Source: Proteobacteria bacterium SPGG2
GTDB lineage: Bacteria > Pseudomonadota > Gammaproteobacteria > Acidiferrobacterales > SPGG2
Assembly (NCBI GenBank): GCA_001643475.1
Contig: LXTK01000275.1
Coordinates: forward strand, 1 to 7,330
Length of the DNA stretch: 7,330 bases
Direction of reading: 5' to 3'
The notes under the pieces are model-generated. The model saw only the letters and a program-made list of their open reading frames with translations, was not told the DNA's origin and searched no databases. Made by a program: the position numbers and the translations under genes. Positions 1 to 7,104 of the stretch are shown in pieces (position 1 is the stretch's first letter; the number at the start of each line of letters is the position of its first letter).

Positions 1-477
1 CCAGAACGTTATCCAAGAACACGCGAGAGCCACGCGCTCTCCTTAAGAATCCTCAAGTATCTGCAATCGGGAAGATCTCTCCGCGCCGAGTACCGACGAT
101 TTTCAGATACCTGGGATATCTCTGCAGATACATTGGAATTCAGTTTCAATAAATATTTCGGTCAGCGCTGGTTGATGGAGTTTCGTTATCGATACTACAC
201 ACAAGATGCTGCATCATTCTACAGTGATAACTTCTCAGCTGAACAAAACTTCATGGCACGCGACAAAGAGCTAAGCACATTTACAAGTAATTCATTGGGC
301 GGCAAGTTCAGCTATACATTTCTGCAAAACGGCGCTCGTACCTTGGGTAAGGGCGCGTTTAGTTTTTCTTATGACTTTGTTAAATTTGACTATGATGATT
401 TTACAGATATTCGCAACGGGAAGTTATTTTCTTTTGATGCTGATGTAATCCAGCTTTTCGTATCGTTGTGGTACTAA
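1..477 (+). CDS. DUF3570 family outer-membrane protein, C-terminal part (5' end outside window)
   Basis: Frame 1 is open from the first base to the TAA at 475-477, giving 158 residues with no start needed inside the window. A TTG at 133 is in frame, but the conserved sequence continues upstream of it, so it is not the real start. Family marks I recognise for DUF3570 are the PERYPRTRESHALSLR stretch at the very start of the fragment, the RYRYYTQDAASFYSD stretch near residues 62-76, and NFMARDKELSTF near residues 84-95. Alternating hydrophobic and polar residues, many aromatics and a C-terminal QLFVSLWY ending in an aromatic residue fit an outer-membrane beta-barrel with a terminal strand read by the BAM complex. 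The function of DUF3570 proteins is not established. As I recall, they often sit beside a small DUF4266 lipoprotein, a thioredoxin-like protein and an ApbE-type flavin transferase, which would lie upstream here. No cysteine is visible. The family call is fairly sure; a transport or pore role is only a guess. Confidence 0.85.
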   Translation, partial: PERYPRTRESHALSLRILKYLQSGRSLRAEYRRFSDTWDISADTLEFSFNKYFGQRWLMEFRYRYYTQDAASFYSDNFSAEQNFMARDKELSTFTSNSLGGKFSYTFLQNGARTLGKGAFSFSYDFVKFDYDDFTDIRNGKLFSFDADVIQLFVSLWY

Positions 478-487
478 CGATTTCCAT

Positions 488-493
488 GAGGTG
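488..493 (+). promoter_or_regulatory. Likely ribosome binding site deciding the start of the 503-1039 gene
   Basis: GAGGTG is a good Shine-Dalgarno match and lies 9 bases before a GTG at 503. The upstream in-frame GTG at 491 is part of this same hexamer, so it is unlikely to be the start: it would have only GAG directly against it with no spacer. Choosing 503 also gives a normal signal peptide beginning M-H-K-L-K. The site lies just after the stop codon of the barrel gene at 477. Confidence 0.55.
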
Positions 494-502
494 GAAACAA
501 TT

Positions 503-1039
503 GTGCATAAACTCAAATTACTATCGATAGCAATTATTATTACTGTGCTAGTTAGCCGTGCTTATGGACAGCCTTCACAAAACGACTTTCGTGCCTTAGA
601 TGAAAGGGCCCAATCGTTAAAGGAGGAAGTCCTACAGCTAAATCGTGACTTGTTCCTGTTGGAAGAAGAGCTGCTCTTTCCAGCGACGACGCAGGTAGCT
701 GTATTTCTATCCATGGACGTAGGCGAGTTATTTCAGTTGGACTCAGTACAACTCAAGATCAACGACAAAGTAGTTACAAACTATCTCTATACCGAGCGCG
801 AAGTTGATGCACTGTTCCGCGGCGGTGTACAGCGACTTTACAGCGGTAATTTGCGAACCGGCAAACATGAAATCGTGGCAATTTTCACAGGCAGAGGCCC
901 GAAGGGCCGCGACTACCGTCGGGGTACAACAGTGATTGTCGAAAAAACGACCAACCTGAAGTACATAGAAATAAAGATCATCGACGATACACAAAAGCAA
1001 CAACCCGGATTTAGCGTAAAACAATGGGACCAGCTATAA
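503..1039 (+). CDS. Small exported protein, coiled-coil plus beta-rich domain, unknown function
   Basis: From the GTG at 503 the product is 178 residues; a longer form from the GTG at 491 adds four residues and is less likely given the GAGGTG at 488-493. Residues 1-22 form a Sec signal peptide: basic start, hydrophobic stretch rich in I, L and V, and probable cleavage after A-Y-G. Residues about 28-58 are a charged amphipathic helix with Leu/Glu/Lys heptad character. The rest, about 62-165, looks beta-rich, with conserved-looking YTEREVDALFRGGVQRLY (about 97-114) and GRGPKGRDYRRG (130-141). The overall shape, with GKHEI before a beta strand, recalls PEGA- or Ig-like periplasmic domains. I recall homologues beside TPR genes in gammaproteobacteria, some labelled AraC regulators in databases; the signal peptide and lack of a visible helix-turn-helix argue against that. 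It contains no cysteine. It is probably a periplasmic adaptor for the TPR proteins that follow, which is inferred from position only. Confidence 0.85.
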   Translation: MHKLKLLSIAIIITVLVSRAYGQPSQNDFRALDERAQSLKEEVLQLNRDLFLLEEELLFPATTQVAVFLSMDVGELFQLDSVQLKINDKVVTNYLYTEREVDALFRGGVQRLYSGNLRTGKHEIVAIFTGRGPKGRDYRRGTTVIVEKTTNLKYIEIKIIDDTQKQQPGFSVKQWDQL

Positions 1040-1043
1040 ACCT

Positions 1044-3608
1044 GTGAAGCTATTCGCTCGCACGACGGTCGGTAGTCTACCGGCACGACTGGGTGTAGTC
1101 GGCGTCGGCGCCATCTTGGTTGTGATCTTTAGTGCTACCACCCACGCTAGAGATGGGCGCTGGGGTGAAGTAAAGGACCCACACTTCGGTGAGGTGTTGT
1201 TCTATTTTTATCAACAAAAATACTTCTCTGCCATTACGCATTTAACGGCCGCACAGGCTGAGCAGCGTGTAGAGCATCACAGGGATGAAGCTGAGTTATT
1301 GCGTGGAGGTATGTACTTATCCTATGGCCTTCACCGCGAAGCGGGCAAGATATTTCAGCGACTTATAGATGAAGGTGTACCACCTGACGTACGTGATCGT
1401 GCTTGGTTTTACTTGGCGAAGATTTGGTATCAGCGCGGCTATCTCGAGCAGGCGGTGGAAGCACTATCGCGAATTCAGCAAGCTTTGCCGGGAGATTTAC
1501 AAGAAGAACGCCAAGTGCTGGCGGCCCTATTGCTAATGAAACGCGAGAAGTTCAAGGAAGCGGTAAAGGTACTAGGACGATTTTCGGGTCGATCAGAGTG
1601 GGCCCCGTACGCTCGCTACAATATGGGTGTAGCGCTGGTTAAGATTGGTAAAGAGAACGATGGTGTAAAGCTTCTGGAAGATATCGGCGGAATGCGGGCC
1701 GACAACAATGAAATGAGAGCACTCAGGGACAAGGCCAATCTGACGCTGGGCTATACGTTCTTGCGCCTTGGTGGCCCTGAACGAGCCAGGTCCTATCTGG
1801 AAGACGTGCGCCTCAAGGGGCCATTTTCCAACAAGGCGCTGCTCGGGATGGGATGGGCATTGTCGGCGCGCGGCCAATACAAGAAATCGCTGGTGTCGTG
1901 GATGGAGTTGCAGAGTAGAAACCCGATTGATGTTGCAGTTCAGGAGTCCCTGCTTGCCGTGCCGTATGCGCTGCGGCAACTTAATGCCGCCAAGCAATCT
2001 CTACAGAACTATCAGGCAGCAACTTCTGTCTACAACGCGGAGATCGTGCGTTTGGGACACACCATTGAGTCGGTCCGTGCTGGCAAACTCTTAATAGCTG
2101 ATCTACTAGAGGGTCCGGCGACTGAAACCGGTTGGTTCTGGCGTCTAAAGCGTTTGTCTGACACGCCCGAGAATCGCTATCTGGTGCCTTTACTAGCGAG
2201 TCATGAATTTCATGAGGCATTGAAGAACTATCGAGATCTGGCCTTTTTGTCGGCTAATTTGAGTCAGTGGCTCACTAGCATTGATGCATTTGATGCGATG
2301 CTCGAAACCCGAAGAAAGGGCTATGAAGAACGTTTACCGCGTATTATCCAGAAGTACAACGCATTAGACCTGGCGGCATTAATGGAACGGCGCGATGACT
2401 ACGCGGAAAGGCTGGCAGCTATTGCAGGCCAACACAATGCAATGGCGTTGGCGAACACTGAGGAACGGCGCCTACTTGCTACGTTAGACCGCGTTAACGC
2501 AAGGATAGAGCGCATCTCGGACGATACTGATGTTGCCGATTATCGCGCAAAGCATAAGTTCTTTAGTGGTCTGCTATTCTGGCGAATTAGTACGGACTAC
2601 AAGCCTCGCTTGAGGCGCGCGAAAAAGGCTATCCAGGAACTCGATGATGCGCTCGTGCAAGCTGAGTCTCGCCAACAGTCATTGCAGGCCGCGCAAAAGT
2701 ATGCACGCAAGGGATTTGAGGGTTACCAATCTCGAATAACTGCGTTGCGCCGACGTCTTCGAAAACTAGAGGGCCAGATGAGGACTGTGATTCGCGATCA
2801 TCAGCATTATCTTCAAGAGCTGGCAGTAGCAGCGCTTGAGGATCAGAAAAAGCGGCTGCGCGCATATATTACCCAGGCGCGGTTCGGGATCGCGCAGATA
2901 TACGACAGCTCGATCAGTCGTGCGGAGGGGAAACAGCCCCCCACAAGGGAAGAGAAGGGAATAGAATTATATGCGAGCGATCCGGTACCAGGTGCAACGA
3001 CGACAGATGTACAGCGGCGTGAAAGGCAATCTTCAGCAGCGGAGCAAGAAATAGCGCCCCCGAACCTTCTGGCGTTGCGTAAGGAAGCGGCCCTTACCCG
3101 GGAAGGATCCCCGCAGCCAGGTGGACTTACGGCGGCGTATGCATCCGCGACACAACTAGGTACAAACATAGCTAGCATCAACAGCGGTCCGCCAAAGCAA
3201 CCGGTGTCGGGTATCACAAAAAGGGAACTTAGCAATATGCTCAGCATATTTGTCGCGGATTACAAGACAGGAGATCTCAATAGCTTTATGAGTCTGTTTG
3301 CAAAGGAGGCGCGCACTAACGAAAGGGCAAACCGTGACGGTATCCGCAAGGACTACGAAGATCTGTTCCGGACCACGAATATGCGTGAGATGGCACTCCG
3401 GGACGTTACGTGGGAGCTAAAGAGTAACAGAGCGTTAGGTTGGGGAAATTTTGAGGTAAAGATACAGAGAACAGGTGAACGTCAAGTCAGAACCTATACC
3501 GGTAGCCTCTCCTTTCAGGTTGAGAAACAAGCGAAGGGCATTCGTATTATGCGTCTTTATCATTCGCAAAACCGACTAAAGCTAAAGAGCAATGAAGCGA
3601 GCCCTTAG
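1044..3608 (+). CDS. Large exported TPR / coiled-coil protein with C-terminal NTF2-like domain
   Basis: The product has 854 residues, starts at a GTG four bases after the preceding stop, and lacks a strong Shine-Dalgarno, so translational coupling is likely. Residues 1-34 look like a Sec signal peptide with probable cleavage after T-H-A; there is no lipobox. Residues about 45-320 are TPR-like helical pairs, for example RAWFYLAKIWYQRGYLEQAV and KALLGMGWALSARGQYKKSL. Residues about 390-600 are long charged helices that look coiled-coil. They end in RLRAYITQARFGIAQIYD (604-621), a stretch I recall as conserved in this group. A Pro/Gly/Ser/Thr-rich linker runs from about 623 to 720. Residues about 725-848 resemble the NTF2/SnoaL-like fold seen at the end of Cds6-type proteins: a paired helix (KRELSNMLSIFVADYKTGDL, then FMSLFA) followed by long beta strands with a TYTGSLSF stretch. 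No cysteine is present. It is probably a periplasmic scaffold. The TPR and export calls are firm; the NTF2-like call is moderate. Confidence 0.88.
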   Translation: MKLFARTTVGSLPARLGVVGVGAILVVIFSATTHARDGRWGEVKDPHFGEVLFYFYQQKYFSAITHLTAAQAEQRVEHHRDEAELLRGGMYLSYGLHREAGKIFQRLIDEGVPPDVRDRAWFYLAKIWYQRGYLEQAVEALSRIQQALPGDLQEERQVLAALLLMKREKFKEAVKVLGRFSGRSEWAPYARYNMGVALVKIGKENDGVKLLEDIGGMRADNNEMRALRDKANLTLGYTFLRLGGPERARSYLEDVRLKGPFSNKALLGMGWALSARGQYKKSLVSWMELQSRNPIDVAVQESLLAVPYALRQLNAAKQSLQNYQAATSVYNAEIVRLGHTIESVRAGKLLIADLLEGPATETGWFWRLKRLSDTPENRYLVPLLASHEFHEALKNYRDLAFLSANLSQWLTSIDAFDAMLETRRKGYEERLPRIIQKYNALDLAALMERRDDYAERLAAIAGQHNAMALANTEERRLLATLDRVNARIERISDDTDVADYRAKHKFFSGLLFWRISTDYKPRLRRAKKAIQELDDALVQAESRQQSLQAAQKYARKGFEGYQSRITALRRRLRKLEGQMRTVIRDHQHYLQELAVAALEDQKKRLRAYITQARFGIAQIYDSSISRAEGKQPPTREEKGIELYASDPVPGATTTDVQRRERQSSAAEQEIAPPNLLALRKEAALTREGSPQPGGLTAAYASATQLGTNIASINSGPPKQPVSGITKRELSNMLSIFVADYKTGDLNSFMSLFAKEARTNERANRDGIRKDYEDLFRTTNMREMALRDVTWELKSNRALGWGNFEVKIQRTGERQVRTYTGSLSFQVEKQAKGIRIMRLYHSQNRLKLKSNEASP

Positions 3609-3626
3609 CCACGTGGACGTAATCCA

Positions 3627-6467
3627 ATGACAGCACGGCAGCACTTGCTGATCTTGCTCTGTGTCGTTTTGGCAGGTTGTTCCTCAGCCAAGAAGAACGA
3701 CAGCCTGACTATAAAGAGTCTTGAAGGACGTAGTATAGATCTAAAGCAGGATGCGATCGTACAAGGTGGATTGAGCAAGGCCATCGAGAGTTATCGTGCC
3801 TTTCTGGAGAGTGCGACCAACGATCCGCTGCGCCCTGAAGCGATGCGCCGTTTGGCTGACTTACAGATGGAGAAGGTCGAGGCGGCCCATGCTCGAAACG
3901 CCAACAGGCTGGAAAACGCTGGGGATGAGTCCTATCCGACCGCCAGGAAATTGGAACCGGTGGACTACCGCGATGCGATCGCAACGTATCAAGATTTGTT
4001 ACAGGCCTATCCCGATTATCCTGGCAACGATCAAGTGTTGTATCAACTAGGGCAGGCATTTGAGCAGGGCGGCGACCCCCAGCAATCTCTACGCATTCTG
4101 GATCGTCTGGTAGCCTCGTATCCTAATGCGAAATATATGGACGAAGTGCAGTTTCGTCGCGGCGAACTACTTTTTGTCATGAAATCTTACAGTGAGGCGG
4201 AGCAGGCCTACAACGCGGTAATGGGGTTTGGAGATACATCATTATTCTATGAGAGAGCGCTGTATAAGCATGGTTGGTCGTTGTTCAAGCAATCTCGCTA
4301 TGAATCAGCACTCGATTCTTTCGTTGCCCTGATAGATCGCAAGTTTACCGACAAGAACTCAGGCAAGGTACTCGCCGAGGCATCTCATCTAACGCGCGCT
4401 GAAAAGGAACTAATGGATGATGCGTTCAGGGTCGTAACCTTGAGCATGTCTTATCTCGACGGCGCAGAGTCGATTACGCAATACTTCGAGAAGAAGGGTG
4501 GGCGCCCGTATGAGGCGCTGGCATACGAAAAGCTTGGTGAGCTTTATTTAAAGCAAGAGCGTTACGTCGATGCGAGTGATGCCTATAACGAGTTTGTGCA
4601 TCAACATGTGAGTGACCGGCGGGCACCGCTGTTTCATGTGAAGGTGATGGAGGTCTACAAGAAGGGCGGTTTTCCGACGTTACTTCTGCAGGCCAAAGAA
4701 GAGTTTGTGCTTCTCTATGGCGTCGACAGTAAATTTTGGGCCCTGCATGATGAGGATACGCGGGCAGCGATCGCCCCCCATCTCAAGACAAACGTCGAGG
4801 AACTGGCACGCCACCATCACGCACGCGCACAGAAGACTAAAAAGGCGCCTGATTACCTTGAAGCCGCCCGCTGGTATACGAAGTTCGTGCAAGCGTTTCC
4901 GAATGATGCCCGTGCTCCCAAAATGAACTTCTTATTGGGAGAGACACTGTTCGAGGGCAAGCGGTATGGCGGCGCAGCGGTTGAGTACGAGAAAACGGCA
5001 TATCTGTATCCATCACATGACAACAGTGCTGAGGCAGGATATGCAGCTTTGTTGGCCTATCGAAAGCGAGAGCAGGAGCTCCGAGGTGACGAAAAGGCCG
5101 AGTATCAGTGGCGCACTATCATAAGTGCACTGCGCTTTGCCGATGCTTTTCCTCAGGATACTCGTACCGCTGCTGTTTTGACCAAAGCTGCGGAAGACTT
5201 GTTCGCCCGACGTGATCTGGGGCGGGCTACGGCCACAGCACGGCGCGTCACGGCCATGAAGCCGCCGCCGAAGGCGGCGCTGCGACATACCGCTTGGACC
5301 GTCATTGCCCACACCGAGTTTGAGAAGGGCGCCTATAAAGAAGCTGAGTTGGCCTACCGACAACTGTTGGATTTGATGCCGGCGAGTGACAAGAAGCGGG
5401 CTGGGCTGGTTGAACGCCTCGCGTCCGCGGTTTACAAGCAGGGAGAAGGCCTACGTGCGGCCGGAGATCTGGCAGGTGCGGTTGATCAGTTCCGCCGCGT
5501 CAGAAATGTTGCGCCGGCATCAAAGATTGTTGCCACTGCGGACTATGATGCAGCGGCGGGGCTCATCGCCTTGAAGGATTGGCAGGGGGCAGTGCAGGTC
5601 CTGGAGGCGTTTCGCAAGCGATACCCCAAACACCCCCTCCAGAAGGAGGTACCGCAAAAACTGGCGCTCGCATATGTCGAGAATGGTCAGTGGGCCCGCG
5701 CTGCGGCTGAGTTCGACGCCATGGCCAACAGCGGGACAGACCCCAAGATCAGGCAGCAGGCGCTTTGGCAGGCAGCCGAGCTGTACGATAAGGCTTTGCG
5801 GAAGGAGTCAGCGGCCAACGTTTATAAGCGTTATATCACGCTGTTTCCTGGCCAGTTTGAGCGAACAATGGAGGCGCGTTTTCGACTGACGGAGATCTAT
5901 GACACCGCAAGTGAGAGATCGGTGTACTACTATTGGTTGAGGGAGCTCGTTAAGGGGGCGGCCGACAATGGTGGGCAGCGCACTGATCGGGCTCATTTCT
6001 TGGCGGCTAAGGCAGCCTTTCTATTGGCAGAGCCTAGGTATCAGGATTTTCGCCGCATACGGTTAGTTGCCCCACTCAAGAAAAGTCTTAAGAAAAAGAG
6101 ACAGCGGATGGTGTTGGCTCTAGAGGCCTATGGTCGTGCTGCCGAATATGGCGTGGCCGAGTTTACGACAGCATCGACGTATCGGATCGCCGAGCTCTAC
6201 CACAGCCTGAGCCAGGATCTGCTGGCATCGGAGCGACCAAAGAATTTGTCGGCGGCGGAACTTGAGCAGTATGAGGTTCTATTAGAGGAGCAGGTCTATC
6301 CATTTGAAGAGAAGGCGATCGAAGTACATGAGGCTAACGTGCAACGAGTCGGCAACGATATCTACGATAATTGGATAAAAAGGAGTTTTGTGCAGCTGAG
6401 CAAACTGCGCCCAGTTCAATACGCGAAATATGAAAAGAGCGAAGTGGTCGGTAATGGAATTCAGTAG
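3627..6467 (+). CDS. Large TPR outer-membrane lipoprotein
   Basis: The product has 946 residues and starts at an ATG 18 bases after the previous stop. It opens with a lipoprotein signal: hydrophobic stretch, then lipobox L-A-G-C with the lipidated Cys at 18. The residue after it is Ser, not Asp, which by the usual Lol rule predicts outer-membrane sorting, facing the periplasm. Much of the rest is TPR-like helical repeat. Clear units lie near 114-240 (YRDAIATYQDLLQAYPDY), 295-330 (YEALAYEKLGELYLKQERY), 408-470 (YLEAARWYTKFVQAFPND), 569-600, 615-705 and 720-750. Several follow the TPR_6/BamD-like pattern with A-x-P or Y-P at helix ends. A basic patch, KKSLKKKRQR, is at 818-827. The C-terminal stretch EQYEVLLEEQVYPFEEKAIE (880-899) and a following YDNWIKRSF segment look like a family signature rather than repeat. 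Apart from Cys12 in the signal and the lipidated Cys18, no cysteine occurs. Automatic annotation could mislabel it as BamD or YbgF/CpoB; it is far longer than either. It probably scaffolds other envelope proteins; the partners are unknown. Confidence 0.9.
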   Translation: MTARQHLLILLCVVLAGCSSAKKNDSLTIKSLEGRSIDLKQDAIVQGGLSKAIESYRAFLESATNDPLRPEAMRRLADLQMEKVEAAHARNANRLENAGDESYPTARKLEPVDYRDAIATYQDLLQAYPDYPGNDQVLYQLGQAFEQGGDPQQSLRILDRLVASYPNAKYMDEVQFRRGELLFVMKSYSEAEQAYNAVMGFGDTSLFYERALYKHGWSLFKQSRYESALDSFVALIDRKFTDKNSGKVLAEASHLTRAEKELMDDAFRVVTLSMSYLDGAESITQYFEKKGGRPYEALAYEKLGELYLKQERYVDASDAYNEFVHQHVSDRRAPLFHVKVMEVYKKGGFPTLLLQAKEEFVLLYGVDSKFWALHDEDTRAAIAPHLKTNVEELARHHHARAQKTKKAPDYLEAARWYTKFVQAFPNDARAPKMNFLLGETLFEGKRYGGAAVEYEKTAYLYPSHDNSAEAGYAALLAYRKREQELRGDEKAEYQWRTIISALRFADAFPQDTRTAAVLTKAAEDLFARRDLGRATATARRVTAMKPPPKAALRHTAWTVIAHTEFEKGAYKEAELAYRQLLDLMPASDKKRAGLVERLASAVYKQGEGLRAAGDLAGAVDQFRRVRNVAPASKIVATADYDAAAGLIALKDWQGAVQVLEAFRKRYPKHPLQKEVPQKLALAYVENGQWARAAAEFDAMANSGTDPKIRQQALWQAAELYDKALRKESAANVYKRYITLFPGQFERTMEARFRLTEIYDTASERSVYYYWLRELVKGAADNGGQRTDRAHFLAAKAAFLLAEPRYQDFRRIRLVAPLKKSLKKKRQRMVLALEAYGRAAEYGVAEFTTASTYRIAELYHSLSQDLLASERPKNLSAAELEQYEVLLEEQVYPFEEKAIEVHEANVQRVGNDIYDNWIKRSFVQLSKLRPVQYAKYEKSEVVGNGIQ
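5263..5279 (+). repeat. GC-rich inverted repeat inside the TPR lipoprotein gene
   Basis: Seven bases at 5263-5269 (CGCCGCC) pair perfectly with 5273-5279 (GGCGGCG) across a three-base GAA loop. The stretch codes for part of M-K-P-P-P-K-A-A-L in the reading frame, and no run of T follows, so it is not an intrinsic terminator. It may be only a result of Pro/Ala codons in a locally very GC-rich part of the gene; a role in mRNA folding is possible but unsupported. Confidence 0.4.
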
Positions 6468-7104
6468 ACGACTCATACTTGTGTGCGTGGCGTGTGCTGT
6501 GTGGCTTAGCGGTTGCGCGGTATCTAAACCGCACCCGAGCGAATCCCAACAGCCGGTGGCAGTTACTGACAGCAAGAAAATCAAGCTGGATGTCAGCCCC
6601 AGCGCGAAACGGGATTACGATCGCGCATTGGCCTCGATTCGAGCCAAGCGGTATGACCAGGCGGAGCGGACACTTGTAAAAATGACGCAGGCTTATCCGA
6701 CATTATCGGGCCCTTATGTGAACTTAGGCATGATTTACCACCGCACGGGACGATCAGACCAGGCGATGGAGGCACTAAACAAGGCGATCGAGATCAATCC
6801 GAATCGACCAGATACCTATAACCAACTAGGTATTGTCTTACGTAGCACCGGCCAATTTAAGGCTGCGCGCGATGCTTACGAACGAGCTTTGCACTTTGAT
6901 CCGAACTACCTCTACGCACATCTTAATCTTGGCATCCTTTACGATCTCTACTTGCGGGATGCTAGTAAAGCCTTGGACCATTATGAGCGCTACCAGAGCC
7001 TACTGCCGGAACAAGACCAGCAAGTATCGAAATGGGTGGTAGATCTTAAGCGACGTACCCAGAAATCCAAGAAGACGAAAACTGCACAGAAACAGCAGCT
7101 ATGA
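6454..7104 (+). CDS. Small TPR outer-membrane lipoprotein
   Basis: From the ATG at 6454 the product is 216 residues and overlaps the previous gene by 14 bases. An in-frame ATG at 6430 would give 224 residues and a 38-base overlap. I prefer 6454 because it gives a standard lipoprotein signal (M-E-F-S-R-R, hydrophobic stretch, lipobox L-S-G-C with Cys at 21); neither start has a strong Shine-Dalgarno. Ala after the lipidated Cys predicts outer-membrane sorting. A short polar linker (22-50) leads to about four TPR units: 51-84, 85-118 (YVNLGMIYHRTGRSDQAMEA), 119-152 (YNQLGIVLRSTGQFKAARDA) and 153-187 (AHLNLGILYDLYLRDASKAL). These repeats are more canonical than those of the two large proteins upstream. 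The tail from about 188 is strongly basic (K-R-R-T-Q-K-S-K-K). Size and layout resemble the pilotin PilF/PilW, but no pilus genes are nearby, so a pilotin-like or adaptor role for the local envelope complex is more likely. It has no cysteine after the lipobox. Confidence 0.88.
   Translation: MEFSRRLILVCVACAVWLSGCAVSKPHPSESQQPVAVTDSKKIKLDVSPSAKRDYDRALASIRAKRYDQAERTLVKMTQAYPTLSGPYVNLGMIYHRTGRSDQAMEALNKAIEINPNRPDTYNQLGIVLRSTGQFKAARDAYERALHFDPNYLYAHLNLGILYDLYLRDASKALDHYERYQSLLPEQDQQVSKWVVDLKRRTQKSKKTKTAQKQQL
7101..7104 (+). other. ATGA stop/start overlap
   Basis: The TGA stop of the small TPR lipoprotein (7102-7104) overlaps the ATG start of the next gene (7101-7103). No good Shine-Dalgarno precedes this ATG, so translation of the downstream gene probably depends on ribosomes finishing the upstream one. 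This supports the two products being made together in fixed proportion. Confidence 0.8.

Noticed and set aside
386..413. TTGACT followed 16 bases later by TATTCG as a possible internal promoter for the 503-1039 gene
   Set aside because: The -10 match is poor, the stretch is AT-rich because of barrel codons, and it lies well inside the coding sequence. No stronger candidate was found near the gene junction.
133..477. A separate 114-residue gene starting at TTG 133
   Set aside because: The same frame is open back to base 1 and carries DUF3570 family sequence upstream of 133, so this is an internal codon of a longer gene.
2843..3247. Minus-strand open frame of 134 codons
   Set aside because: It lies opposite the linker of the 854-residue gene, has no recognisable domain, and fits a shadow of the plus-strand coding pattern.
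5263..5279. GC hairpin as a transcription terminator
   Set aside because: It lies in the middle of an intact gene and no T run follows.
5013..5363. Minus-strand open frame of 116 codons
   Set aside because: It is fully inside the TPR lipoprotein gene, with no recognisable motif or ribosome binding site; a shadow frame.
6087..6101. A-rich AAG-AAA-AAG run as a programmed frameshift site
   Set aside because: The zero-frame arrangement gives G-AAA-AAG, not the A-AAA-AAG slippery heptamer, and the reading frame continues intact for about 120 codons.
3627..6467. BamD or CpoB/YbgF identity for the large lipoprotein
   Set aside because: The TPR style is similar, but the protein is about three to four times longer than those families and has its own C-terminal signature.
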